From NCBI RefSeq assembly GCF_004349215.1, contig NZ_SMKU01000016.1:1-59283 (forward strand): 59,283 bases of DNA. Direction: 5' to 3'. This document shows positions 48,547 to 57,000 of this stretch, in pieces. Position numbers and translations under genes: made by a program. Position 1 is the first letter of the stretch. Each line of letters begins with the position of its first letter. A model generated the notes under the pieces. That model was not told where the DNA came from and searched no databases. It saw nothing but the letters and a program-made list of their open reading frames with translations. The stretch is from Actinomadura rubrisoli (GTDB taxonomy: Bacteria > Actinomycetota > Actinomycetes > Streptosporangiales > Streptosporangiaceae).

Positions 48547-48579
48547 ACGTTCCGGACGCCTCCCCGAAACGTTCCGGAC
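48547..48579 (+). repeat. Phased 11-bp direct repeat upstream of the SARP gene
   Basis: ACGTTCCGGAC occurs exactly at 48547-48557 and 48569-48579, a 22-bp period (two helical turns), about 107 bp before the SARP start codon. Spacing suggests a binding site for a dimeric regulator; the sequence differs from the TATAG boxes, so it is probably read by another protein. Confidence 0.5.
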
Positions 48580-48685
48580 ACCGCGCGCACTTCTCGGATG
48601 CCCGCTCGACAGGAGCTCAACGGCCATGGCTCGTCCAAGACGACTCAACAGCTTGACAGGCATGGAAGGATTCGGGAGGCAAAGA

Positions 48686-50467
48686 ATGGAGTTCTTCATT
48701 CTTGGGCCGGTGGAGGCGCGCCGTGCCGGCGTCGCCGCCGACCTCGGGGGCGCAAAGCAGAAGACCCTGCTGGCAGCCCTGATACTGGCCGGCGGCTGGG
48801 TGATCTCCGATGACCGGCTGAGCACGCTGCTGTGGGGCGAGGCCCCGCCCACAACGTCCAGCGCGCAGATTTACACCTATGTGTCACGCCTGCGCAAGCA
48901 GTTCGGCGACGAAGTCGGCATCGTTCGCCGGCCACCGGGATATATGATCCGGCTCGGCGATTCATGGCTGGACTTCCAGCAATTCGAACTGCTGACGGCA
49001 CAATACCGCGAGGAACTCAGGACGGGGCGCTACCCGGAGGCGGCGCGGCACGCACGCGAGGCGCTGGCGTTCTGGCGCGGGCCGGCGCTCGCCGGCACCA
49101 CCGAGTTCCTCACCGACGCGGAGCTGCCGCGCCTGGAGGAGGAGCGGATGGCGGCGCTGGAGGGCCGCATCGAGGCCGACCTGGCGATGCGGCAGGCCGC
49201 CCGGATCGTCCCTGAGCTGACCCGGCTGGTGGCCGAGTACCCGCTCCGGGAGCGGCTCCGGGTGAAGCTGATGATCGCGCTGTACCAGGTGGGCCGCCAG
49301 GCGGACGCGGTCGGCGTCTTCCACCACGGCCGGCTGATCCTCAAGGAGGAGCTGGGCGTCGATCCGGGCGCCGCCCTGTGCGAGACCTACCAGGCGGTGC
49401 TGGAGGGGCACCCGTCCCTCGACCCGCGCCCGGCGCCCCTCATCGCCGTTCCGCCGCCCCCGCCGGCGACCGAGGTTCCGGCCATGCTCCCGCCCGACAT
49501 CCCCGACTTCGTCGGACGCGCGGAGCATCTGGCGGAGGTCTGCGGCCCGCGGCCGCCGGACTCCGCCGACCGTCCCCCCGTGTTCCTCATCTCGGGCATG
49601 GCGGGCATCGGCAAGTCCGCCCTCGCCGTCCGCGCGGCGCGCTCGCTGATGGGGGACTTCCCCGACGGCCAGCTCTACGCCGACCTCGGCGGGAACGGCA
49701 GCGAGCGGGTCGCCCCCGAGGACGCCCTGCTCGGCTTCCTGCGCGCGCTGGGCCTGCCGGACCACGCGATCCCCGCCGACCGCAACGAGCGGATCCGGCT
49801 CTACCGCAGCAAGATCGCGAACAGGCGGTTCCTGATCCTGCTCGACAACGCGGTCGACGAGCGGCAGGTGCGCCCGCTGCTGCCCGGCGGGAACGACTGC
49901 CAGACCCTGATCACCAGCCGCCGGACGCTCGCCGCGCTGGACGGCGTGCACCTGGCCGAGATCGAGGTCCTCGACACCGGCGAGTCCCTGGAGATGCTCG
50001 GGGCGATCATCGGCCGCGCCCGGCTCGACGCCGAGCCCGACCACGCGGTCCGGATCGCCGAGCAGTGCGGGGGCCTGCCCCTCGCGATCCGCATCGTCGG
50101 CGCCCGGCTCATCGCCAAGCGCCACTGGTCGCTGTCGCGGATCGTCGACCAGCTCAGCGAGGCCGACAGCCTGGACGGGTTCGTCCTCGGCGACCTCGAC
50201 GTGCGCTCACGGGTCGAGTACAGCTACCGCGAGCTGCCCGAGCGGGAACGTGCCGCCTACAGCGAGCTCGCGGCGGCCGGCCTGTCGGCCTTCCGGGTCC
50301 AGGCGGCGGCCAAGACGCTCGGCGTCACCGTCGGCCTGGCGGAGAAGATCGTGGAGTCGCTGGCCGACGCGAGCCTGCTCAGCATGGACTCGGTCTACCA
50401 GGGCCGCGAGCCGGTCTACCGGTTCCACGACCTGTTCATGATGTTCGCCAAGGAGCAGCTCGCATGA
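48686..50467 (+). CDS. SARP-family (AfsR-like) transcriptional activator, BTAD plus NB-ARC
   Basis: A 593-residue regulator from ATG 48686 (GGGAGG site; the ATG at 48626 has none). Residues 1-95 form an OmpR-type winged helix (EFFILGPVEARR, YTYVSRLRKQFGD), about 100-245 a bacterial transcriptional activation domain, and about 270-590 an NB-ARC ATPase (P-loop GMAGIGKSAL, Walker B FLILLDN, GLPLAIR motif). AfsR itself continues into TPRs; this protein stops after the NB-ARC part. SARPs activate antibiotic clusters by binding direct repeats one turn apart. Three promoters in this window carry such repeats, so this is the likely pathway-specific activator. Confidence 0.9.
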   Translation: MEFFILGPVEARRAGVAADLGGAKQKTLLAALILAGGWVISDDRLSTLLWGEAPPTTSSAQIYTYVSRLRKQFGDEVGIVRRPPGYMIRLGDSWLDFQQFELLTAQYREELRTGRYPEAARHAREALAFWRGPALAGTTEFLTDAELPRLEEERMAALEGRIEADLAMRQAARIVPELTRLVAEYPLRERLRVKLMIALYQVGRQADAVGVFHHGRLILKEELGVDPGAALCETYQAVLEGHPSLDPRPAPLIAVPPPPPATEVPAMLPPDIPDFVGRAEHLAEVCGPRPPDSADRPPVFLISGMAGIGKSALAVRAARSLMGDFPDGQLYADLGGNGSERVAPEDALLGFLRALGLPDHAIPADRNERIRLYRSKIANRRFLILLDNAVDERQVRPLLPGGNDCQTLITSRRTLAALDGVHLAEIEVLDTGESLEMLGAIIGRARLDAEPDHAVRIAEQCGGLPLAIRIVGARLIAKRHWSLSRIVDQLSEADSLDGFVLGDLDVRSRVEYSYRELPERERAAYSELAAAGLSAFRVQAAAKTLGVTVGLAEKIVESLADASLLSMDSVYQGREPVYRFHDLFMMFAKEQLA

Positions 50468-50537
50468 TCCGGCAGAGGAGGAAGAACGACCCGGCCAGCG
50501 AGGACGGCGGCGGGTCGGCGGCGGAACTTCGGCGAAG

Positions 50538-50591
50538 CCTCCGCCGGCGCCGGAGACCGGGCCCAGCCCCGGTTCCGGCGCCGGCGGGAGG
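50538..50591 (+). terminator. Long-stem terminator after the SARP gene
   Basis: Arms 50538-50554 and 50574-50591 pair over 17 bp with a single bulged G, enclosing a 19-nt GC-rich loop, about 70 nt past the SARP stop. It isolates the regulator from the two-component operon. Confidence 0.55.
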
Positions 50592-50761
50592 CGGCTCGGA
50601 CCCCCGGCGTCCCGTATGGGTTCGCATATGAGAGAGCATCCCCCAGCGGGCCTGACAGCGTCTGTAACGCTGGCTTCCGACTTGGGGTGCACAAAGTTGC
50701 ACCCCTACTCCGGGCACTGCGGCCATGGCCCGCGGACTCGCCCGGACCATACGGTGGTGGC

Positions 50762-52045
50762 ATGGCGGGGATGACGGTGGGCCGTGCCGCCGCACGCTGG
50801 TCGCGGACCACCTTCACGGAGTCCGCGTACCTGAGCACCGGTGCGGCGATCGGGGTGGCGGCGACCGCCGCGCTGACCGGCCCGCTGTCGGTGCTGCTGA
50901 GCCTGTCGGTGACCGCCGTCCTGCCCGTGCCGTTCGCGAACGCCACGGTGCGGCTCACCCGGCGGCTCACCGACCTCCAGCGCACCAGGCACAGGATCTT
51001 CTTCGGCGTGCGGCTGGCGCCGTTCCCGCCGGACTCGGCCGTCACCGGCCCGCGCGACGGGTGGCGGCGCCCCCTCGGGACGCGGCTCATCTCGCGGCCG
51101 GTGTGGCGGCAGATCGGCTGCCACCTGCTCTCCTGCCTCATCTGCGTGGCCGGGTTCCTTCTGGCCCTGCTGCTGTGGGTGACGGGGTTCGTCCTCGTCA
51201 CACTGCCGCTGACGGTCTGGGTGCTGCCCGTCCGGCCGGTCCCGGGCCTGCACCCGCAGGCGCCGGCCGCCGTGCTGAGCGGAAGCGCGGCGGGGCTGGC
51301 CTGCCTGCTCGCCGCGTCCTGGGTGACGCGCGGGGCGGCGGCGCTGGACGTGCGCTCGGCGAAGGCGCTGCTCCAGCCGTCCGGCGCCGACCAGCTGGCC
51401 GTCCTCGGACGGCGCGTCGAGGAGCTGGCGGCCAGCCGGTCGGCCGCCGTCCAGGCGTCCGACCAGGAGCGGCGGCGCATCGAGCGGGACCTGCACGACG
51501 GCGCCCAGCAGAGCCTGGTGTCGCTGGCCATGAACCTGGGGCTGATCCGGATGTCGCTGCCCGAGGGCACCCCGGACTCGCTCCGGGAGGCCGTCCGGAC
51601 GGCCCACGACGACGCCAAGCGCGCCCTCACCGAGCTGCGCGACCTCGTGCGGGGGCTGCACCCGGCCGTCCTCGACGAGCTGGGACTGGACGCGGCCCTG
51701 TCGGGGATCGCCGCCCGCTCGCCCGTCCCGGTGACCCTCCGCATCGACCTGCCGCACCGCCCGCCCAAGCCGGTGGAGGCCATCGCCTACTTCGTGGTGT
51801 CCGAGGCGCTGACCAACGTGGCCAAGCACGCGGAGGCGCGGCGGGTCGTCGTCTCCGTCGAGCACGGCGACCCGCACCGCCTCAGCATCGCGGTCACCGA
51901 CGACGGCAGGGGCGGCGCCGTCACGGGCGGCGGCGGCCTCAGCGGCCTGCGGCACCGCGTCGGCACCGTCGACGGGACGATGCGGATCGACAGCCCGGTC
52001 GGCGGACCGACCGTTCTCTCAGTGGAGCTGCCATGCGCGTCGTGA
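50762..52045 (+). CDS. NarL-type sensor histidine kinase
   Basis: A 427-residue membrane kinase, ATG 50762 chosen (GGTGG site, more upstream frame unlikely). The N-terminal half has about four hydrophobic segments without an extracellular sensor domain of note. The HisKA_3 box is ERRRIERDLHDGAQQ with the phospho-acceptor His in DLHDG; HATPase motifs are EALTNVAKHA (N box) and TDDGRGGA (G box). Its stop overlaps the response-regulator start by 13 nt. The signal is unknown; the downstream DUF4097-like gene hints at envelope stress. Confidence 0.9.
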   Translation: MAGMTVGRAAARWSRTTFTESAYLSTGAAIGVAATAALTGPLSVLLSLSVTAVLPVPFANATVRLTRRLTDLQRTRHRIFFGVRLAPFPPDSAVTGPRDGWRRPLGTRLISRPVWRQIGCHLLSCLICVAGFLLALLLWVTGFVLVTLPLTVWVLPVRPVPGLHPQAPAAVLSGSAAGLACLLAASWVTRGAAALDVRSAKALLQPSGADQLAVLGRRVEELAASRSAAVQASDQERRRIERDLHDGAQQSLVSLAMNLGLIRMSLPEGTPDSLREAVRTAHDDAKRALTELRDLVRGLHPAVLDELGLDAALSGIAARSPVPVTLRIDLPHRPPKPVEAIAYFVVSEALTNVAKHAEARRVVVSVEHGDPHRLSIAVTDDGRGGAVTGGGGLSGLRHRVGTVDGTMRIDSPVGGPTVLSVELPCAS

Positions 52046-52677
52046 TCGCAGAGGACTCGGTACTGCTCCGCGAGGGGCTGATCCGCATGCTGGAGCGCGG
52101 CGGGTTCGATCCCGTGGCCGCGGTCGGCGACGCCGAGGCGCTGCTGGCCGCCGTGGAGGAGCACCGGCCCGACCTCGCGCTGCTGGACGTCCGGATGCCG
52201 CCGACGCACACCAGCGAGGGGCTCCGCGCCGCGCTGGAGCTGCGCGTCCGCCGTCCCGAGGTGGCCGTCCTGGTGCTCTCGCAGTACGTGGAGGAGCGCT
52301 ACGCGCGGCGGCTGCTGACCGGCGACACCCGCGGGGTCGGCTACCTCCTCAAGGACCGCGTCGCCGATGTGGAGGAGTTCCTCGACACCGTCCGCCGGAT
52401 CGCCTCCGGGGGCACGGCGCTCGACCCGGACGTGGTGTCCCAGCTGCTCATCCGGCAGGACCACGGCCCGCTGGACGCCCTGACCCCCCGCGAGATGGAC
52501 GTGCTGGCGCAGATGGCCGAGGGGCGCTCCAACTCCGGCATCGCCGGCGCGCTCACGGTCAGCGAGAGCGCGGTCGCCAAGCACGTCAACAGCATCTTCA
52601 CCAAGCTCGGCCTGGCCTTCTCCGACAACCAGGACAACCGCCGCGTGCTGGCGGTCCTGCAGTTCCTGGAAGCCTGA
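52033..52677 (+). CDS. NarL/FixJ-family response regulator
   Basis: A 214-residue regulator. The receiver domain has the acidic pair in VIAEDS, the phospho-acceptor Asp in LALLDVRMP, and Lys in YLLKDRV. The C-terminal LuxR-type helix-turn-helix is LTPREMDVLAQMAEGRSNSGIA followed by AVAKHVNSIFTKLGL. Partner of the overlapping kinase gene. Confidence 0.93.
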   Translation: MRVVIAEDSVLLREGLIRMLERGGFDPVAAVGDAEALLAAVEEHRPDLALLDVRMPPTHTSEGLRAALELRVRRPEVAVLVLSQYVEERYARRLLTGDTRGVGYLLKDRVADVEEFLDTVRRIASGGTALDPDVVSQLLIRQDHGPLDALTPREMDVLAQMAEGRSNSGIAGALTVSESAVAKHVNSIFTKLGLAFSDNQDNRRVLAVLQFLEA

Positions 52678-52729
52678 CGCGTCCCCGCAGGCCACCCGTA
52701 CGTCCCCCGAAGCGGCAGGAGTCCCGCAA

Positions 52730-53473
52730 GTGACAAAGGTGCAAGCAAGGCGCTCGGCCGACCAGCGGCAGCGCCGGGTCTGGACGGCCGCCGGGGTCAC
52801 GCTGATCGCGCTCGCGGCCGCGGGGGTCCTGGTGGGCATGCGGTCCTGGCCGCACAACTGGAAGACGCACTACCAGACGCAGCGGCAGACCTTCCGGCAT
52901 CCGGTCCGGCAGCTCGCCCTGGACCTGTCGACCGGCGACATCGCGCTGACCCCCGGCGCCCCCGGCGTCCTCCAGGTCCAGCGCAAGATCAAGTGGTCGG
53001 GGTCCCTGCCGGTCTTCGACGAGCGGTGGAACGGCGACACCTTCCACGTCGGCGACCGCTGCCCGTCCGACGCGGAATGCTCGATCACCTACGCGGTCGC
53101 GCTCCCGCCCGACGTGACCGTGACCGCCCGCACCCGCGAGGGCGACATCACCGTGCACAACCTGTCCGGCGCGCTCGCCATGAACACCTCCGCCGGCGAC
53201 ATCAGCGGCACCGGCCTCGCCGGGGCGCAGATCACCGCGGCCACCGGGGCCGGCAACGTCCAGCTGGCGTTCGGCCGCGCCCCCGCCCGGGTCGAGGCCG
53301 TCTCCACCGCCGGCCAGGTGGACGTGAACGTGCCGCGCGGCCAGAGCTACCTCGTCCAGACCGGCGCCAAGGAGGGCGGCACCAGCGTCCAGGTCCCGCA
53401 GTCGCCGTCCGCCGGCCACCTGATCATCGCGCGCAGCTCGGCGGGCGACGTCCGCGTGGGCTACAGCAACTAG
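52730..53473 (+). CDS. DUF4097-like membrane-anchored beta-repeat protein
   Basis: A 247-residue protein from GTG 52730 (AGGAG site). A single N-terminal membrane helix (about 20-37) is followed by an extracytoplasmic region of repeated beta-strand units with recurring G-D-I/V motifs (LSTGDIAL, REGDITVHN, SAGDISGTG, GAGNVQLAF, SAGDVRVGY). This is the pattern of DUF4097/DUF4098 domains, often encoded beside two-component systems that sense envelope stress. The 52-nt gap from the response regulator suggests cotranscription. No enzymatic motif is visible. Confidence 0.78.
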   Translation: MTKVQARRSADQRQRRVWTAAGVTLIALAAAGVLVGMRSWPHNWKTHYQTQRQTFRHPVRQLALDLSTGDIALTPGAPGVLQVQRKIKWSGSLPVFDERWNGDTFHVGDRCPSDAECSITYAVALPPDVTVTARTREGDITVHNLSGALAMNTSAGDISGTGLAGAQITAATGAGNVQLAFGRAPARVEAVSTAGQVDVNVPRGQSYLVQTGAKEGGTSVQVPQSPSAGHLIIARSSAGDVRVGYSN

Positions 53474-53479
53474 CGCGTC

Positions 53480-53974
53480 CTAGGGATGGACCTCGCGGAG
53501 CTCGCCGCTCTTGACCTCGTAGACGAAGCCGCGGACGGAGTCCTTGTGCGGGATGAACGGGCTCGCCTTGATCCGCGCGATCGACTGCCGCACGTCCTGG
53601 TCGAGGTCGGCGAACGCCTCGGCCGCCCATTCGGGCTTGATGCCGGTGTCGGCCAGGACCTGCGCGCGGAACTCGTCGTCGGAGAAGGTCAGCATCCCGC
53701 AGTCGGTGTGGTGGATCAGGACGATCTCCCGGGTGCCGAGCAGCCGCTGGCTGATCGACAGCGACCTGACCTCGTCGGCGGTGACGACACCGCCCGCGTT
53801 GCGGATGACGTGGGCGTCGCCCTCGGACAGCCCGAGCAGGCCGTAGGGGTTGAGGCGGGCGTCCATGCAGGCCAGGACCGCGATCTGCCGCGCCGGAGGC
53901 AGCGGCAGGTCCCCCTTGTCGAAGTCGGCGGCATACCGCCGGGCGTTCCGCAGCAGCTCATCTGTGACGGTCAC
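53480..53974 (-). CDS. Beta-class carbonic anhydrase
   Basis: A 164-residue cytoplasmic zinc enzyme; GTG 53974 is preferred to 53989 because GGGGAG precedes it by 7 nt. Zinc/active-site motifs are CMDAR (Cys, Asp-Arg dyad) and HHTDCGM (His and Cys). The GDAHVIRNAGG loop is characteristic of the class. It interconverts CO2 and bicarbonate. Convergent with the DUF4097-like gene, six nucleotides apart, and downstream of a sulfonate-type transporter. Confidence 0.92.
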   Translation of the reverse strand: MTVTDELLRNARRYAADFDKGDLPLPPARQIAVLACMDARLNPYGLLGLSEGDAHVIRNAGGVVTADEVRSLSISQRLLGTREIVLIHHTDCGMLTFSDDEFRAQVLADTGIKPEWAAEAFADLDQDVRQSIARIKASPFIPHKDSVRGFVYEVKSGELREVHP

Positions 53975-54028
53975 CGGACTGCTCCCCACTGTAGATAACT
54001 GAAACGATAGGAAAAGTCACGTACCGCG

Positions 54029-54877
54029 TCAACGCTGGACGGGGGTCTGCCAGCGGGTGAGCCGGCGTTCGATCAGGACCAGCAGGTGGTTGAACGCCAG
54101 CCCGATCGCCGAGATCGCGATGATGCCCGCGTACATGTCGTCGATCGCGAAGTTCTGCTGGGAGGCGTTGATCAGGTAGCCGAGGCCCTCCTTGGCGCCG
54201 ACCATCTCGGCCACGACCATGATGAGGATCGCGGTCGCGCCGGCCAGCCGGATGCCGGTGAACACGGTCGGCACGGCGGCCGGCAGCACCACCTTCTGGA
54301 AGATGCGGGGCGCGGGCAGCCCGAGCGACCGCGCCGACTTGACCAGGGTCGGGTCGACGGTGCGCACCGCGCTGATCGTGTTGAGCAGGATCGGCCACGT
54401 GCAGGCGTACAGGACGATCGAGATCTTCGAGGTCTCGCCGATGCCCAGGATCAGGATGAAGACCGGCAGCAGCGCTATCGCGGCGGTGTTGCGGAACAGC
54501 TCCAGCAGCGGGCCCAGCAGCTCGGCGATCGGGCGGTACCAGCCGATGAGGAGCCCGAGCGGCACCGCGATGGCAATCGCCAGGACGAAGCCGGTCAGCG
54601 ACCGGGTCAGGCTGGCCTGGGTGTTGCTCCAGAGCTGCCCGCTGCGCGCCAGCTCCCACAACGCGGGGGCGATCTCCGACACCGGCGGCAGGAACGTCCG
54701 GTCGACCAGCCCCGCGCGGGGGGCGAGCTCCCAGAGGGCGAGGAACGCGATGACCGCGATCGTGCGCCGCAGGACGGTGGCCGCCGCACCGGCGACGCGG
54801 CGGACCCGATGCCTGGACGGAGGACGCGCCGGTGCCGCCGCGGCCTCGACGACGGGTGCCTCTACGGTGCTAGCCAC
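54029..54877 (-). CDS. Sulfonate/taurine-type ABC transporter permease
   Basis: A 282-residue permease with six or so helices and the BPD_transp_1 signature loop (RSLGLPAPRIFQKVVLPAAVPTVFTGIRLA). The set with the upstream ATPase, binding protein and nearby TauD places it in the NitT/TauT/SsuC group, importing aliphatic sulfonates. Start overlaps the ATPase stop by 8 nt. Confidence 0.87.
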   Translation of the reverse strand: MASTVEAPVVEAAAAPARPPSRHRVRRVAGAAATVLRRTIAVIAFLALWELAPRAGLVDRTFLPPVSEIAPALWELARSGQLWSNTQASLTRSLTGFVLAIAIAVPLGLLIGWYRPIAELLGPLLELFRNTAAIALLPVFILILGIGETSKISIVLYACTWPILLNTISAVRTVDPTLVKSARSLGLPAPRIFQKVVLPAAVPTVFTGIRLAGATAILIMVVAEMVGAKEGLGYLINASQQNFAIDDMYAGIIAISAIGLAFNHLLVLIERRLTRWQTPVQR

Positions 54878-55691
54878 GGAGGACCGCCTCTCTGGGCTTG
54901 GGGATGTCGAGCCGCTGGGCGGCCTGGACCTCGTCGCGCAGCAGGGACCAGACGCGGTGCCGGTGCGCCGCGAACTCCGGGCTCGACCGCAGGTCCTCGG
55001 TCTCGTGGCGCGGGCCCAGGTCGATGTCGACGACCTCCTTGACCCGGCCGGGCCGCGAGGTGAGCACCGCCACGCGTCCGCCCAGGTAGACGGCCTCGTC
55101 GATGCCGTGGGTGATGAAGACGACGGTCTTGCCGGTCCGCTCCCAGATCCGCAGCAGCTCGTCCTGCAGCAGGTCGCGTGTCTGGGCGTCCAGCGCGGCG
55201 AACGGCTCGTCCATGAGCAGGACGTCGGGGTCGTAGGCGAGGCTGCGGGCGATCGCGACGCGCTGCTTCATGCCGCCGGACAGCTCGTGGGGGTAGCGGT
55301 CCTCGAAGCCGGACAGGCCGACGAGCGCGAGGTAGTGCCCGGCGACCTCCGTCCGCTCGCGGCGCCGCAGCCCCTTGGCCTCCAGGCCGAACTCGACGTT
55401 GCGCAGGGCCGTGCGCCAGGGGAACAGCGCGTACTGCTGGAAGACGACGCCCCGGTCGAGCGCCGGGCCGGTCACCTCCCTCCCGTCGAGCAGGATCCGG
55501 CCGGTGGTGGGCCTGGTCAGGCCGCCGAGCAGGTCCAGCAGGGTCGATTTGCCGCAGCCGCTCGGGCCGACGACCACGAGGAACTCGCCGTCGGCGATGT
55601 CGATGCTGGTGTCGTGGAGCGCGGTGAACGCGCCGCCGCCCCGGATCGGGAAGTCCTTGCCGACCCCCGAGACGCTGATCTTCGCGGTCAC
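54870..55691 (-). CDS. Sulfonate/taurine-type ABC transporter ATPase
   Basis: A 273-residue ATPase from GTG 55691, which overlaps the binding-protein stop as GTGA. Walker A GPSGCGKST, Q-loop FQQYALFPW, signature LSGGMKQR, Walker B LLMDEPFAALD and switch His FITHGIDEA are present. The FPWRTALRNVEFGLE segment is typical of SsuB/TauB. Confidence 0.92.
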   Translation of the reverse strand: MTAKISVSGVGKDFPIRGGGAFTALHDTSIDIADGEFLVVVGPSGCGKSTLLDLLGGLTRPTTGRILLDGREVTGPALDRGVVFQQYALFPWRTALRNVEFGLEAKGLRRRERTEVAGHYLALVGLSGFEDRYPHELSGGMKQRVAIARSLAYDPDVLLMDEPFAALDAQTRDLLQDELLRIWERTGKTVVFITHGIDEAVYLGGRVAVLTSRPGRVKEVVDIDLGPRHETEDLRSSPEFAAHRHRVWSLLRDEVQAAQRLDIPKPREAVLRG

Positions 55692-56728
55692 CGCCGGCCC
55701 CCGTCCGCCGCGTACGGGTTGAACGCGTTGGTGTAGAGGTCGCCGGGACGGACCTTGCCCTTGCGGATCTGGCCCTGCTGCTCCAGCCAGGTGATCCAGG
55801 TGGTGAACTCCCTGTCGGCGATGACGCCGCCCCTGCCCGCGACGCCCCACGATTTCCAGTACTTCAGCGCGGCGGCGTTCTCGTTCCGCCCGCGCGCTTG
55901 GATGATCTTCGTGAAGCGGGCGACGATCTGGTCGCGCGGCGTGGTCCGCGTCCACTCGATCGCCTTGGCCACCCCGGCGGTGAAGGCCCGCACGGTCTCG
56001 GGGTTGCGCTTGACGAAGTCGTCGCGGAACACGTAGGTGCCGGCGGTGAACGAGCCGAGCAGGTCGTGGTCGCTGAACACCTTGCGGAGCCCGCCCGCCG
56101 CGGTCGCCTTCTCCTGGAAGATCCCCGTGAGGACGCCCACGTCGATGCGCTTCTGGCGCAGCGACTGCTCGGTGGTGATCGGCGGCACGACCAGCGGCTC
56201 GACCCGCTCGATGTCGGACGCGGACAGCCCGCCGCGCTGGAGGTAGATGTCCAGCACCGCTTCGGAGTGGGCGCCCAGCGTGTTCATCCCGATCTTCTTG
56301 CCGATGAGGTCGCGCGGGCCCCGGATCGGGCTGTCGTCCGGGACGAAGAAGCCGCTGTGGTAGCCCTTGTCGACGCCGTAGTAGCCGATGACCGAGGTGA
56401 GCGGCGCGCCCGCCGCCTGGAGCTTGATCACCGCGCCGTTGAAGGCGCCGCCGAAGTCGGTCTGGCCGGTGGCGGCCGACTGGATGTCCTGCGGGCCGCT
56501 GATGGTGTTGCCGACCCACTTCAGCCTGACCCCGCCGAGATAGCCGAGGTCCTGGGCGAGTTCGGGCGGCGTGACCTGGCCGACCGAGCCCTGGTAGCGC
56601 AGCGTGGAGGTGCGCCCGGGGCTGCCCGCCGCGCTGCCGCAGGCGGCCGCGGCCGTGCCGGCCGTCGCCAGCGCGAGGATCGAGATGAATCGCCGTCTTG
56701 TCGTGAACGTGCTGCCGGTCGTGCTCAT
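55688..56728 (-). CDS. ABC substrate-binding lipoprotein (SsuA/TauA-like)
   Basis: A 346-residue periplasmic-type binding protein from ATG 56728 (GGGAG site). The leader has a twin-arginine-like TTRRRFIS and a lipobox ending at the Cys of AAACGS. The mature part has the NMT1/SsuA-like fold landmarks DLIGKKIGMNTLGAHS and GVLTGIFQEKA. It captures the sulfonate substrate for the downstream ATPase and permease. Confidence 0.88.
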   Translation of the reverse strand: MSTTGSTFTTRRRFISILALATAGTAAAACGSAAGSPGRTSTLRYQGSVGQVTPPELAQDLGYLGGVRLKWVGNTISGPQDIQSAATGQTDFGGAFNGAVIKLQAAGAPLTSVIGYYGVDKGYHSGFFVPDDSPIRGPRDLIGKKIGMNTLGAHSEAVLDIYLQRGGLSASDIERVEPLVVPPITTEQSLRQKRIDVGVLTGIFQEKATAAGGLRKVFSDHDLLGSFTAGTYVFRDDFVKRNPETVRAFTAGVAKAIEWTRTTPRDQIVARFTKIIQARGRNENAAALKYWKSWGVAGRGGVIADREFTTWITWLEQQGQIRKGKVRPGDLYTNAFNPYAADGGRR

Positions 56729-56874
56729 GAGGTCTCCCTGGCCGGACGGACTGGACGCTGCTTGGTGTCCCCGGGCCGACACAGGGCGCTGGCCTGCCGC
56801 CGGAGGTCGACGTGCAGGCGCGTGACGAGGGATACGCGACGGCTCACGCGGTGGAGCCTAAAGGGAAACGGCGG

Positions 56875-56900
56875 TATTTCCTAGTTAAACGGTAGAAATA
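56875..56900. promoter_or_regulatory. AT-rich inverted repeat in the divergent sulfonate-gene promoter region
   Basis: TATTTC (56875-56880) and GAAATA (56895-56900) form 6-bp arms around an AT-rich 14-bp centre. In this very GC-rich sequence such a patch between the importer operon and the divergent dioxygenase gene is a probable shared operator/promoter. The rest of 56729-57000 shows nothing else distinct. Confidence 0.45.
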
Positions 56901-57000
56901 GTTGATTTAGCCTCCGGCCTCGTGCTTCGCTACGGCCATCCGGCTTCCGTCCTCGTCCCCGTCCCGTCCCGCGCCAGGCCCCAGGAGAAGAGGTAGCCCA

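Larger units (their letters stand above)
47742..48685. promoter_or_regulatory. Long intergenic region upstream of the SARP gene
   Basis: About 940 bp without a credible gene. It holds the MbtH promoter at its left end, a less GC-rich central part (48000-48350), an isolated TTGACA at 48282-48287 without an obvious -10, and a direct repeat at 48547-48579. Frames crossing it have no ribosome site, no family features and strongly biased composition. Confidence 0.5.

Noticed and set aside
50725..52032. A long frame upstream of and continuous with the response regulator
   Set aside because: It overlaps the histidine kinase in another frame with a shadow-type composition; the regulator begins at ATG 52033, where the receiver domain starts.
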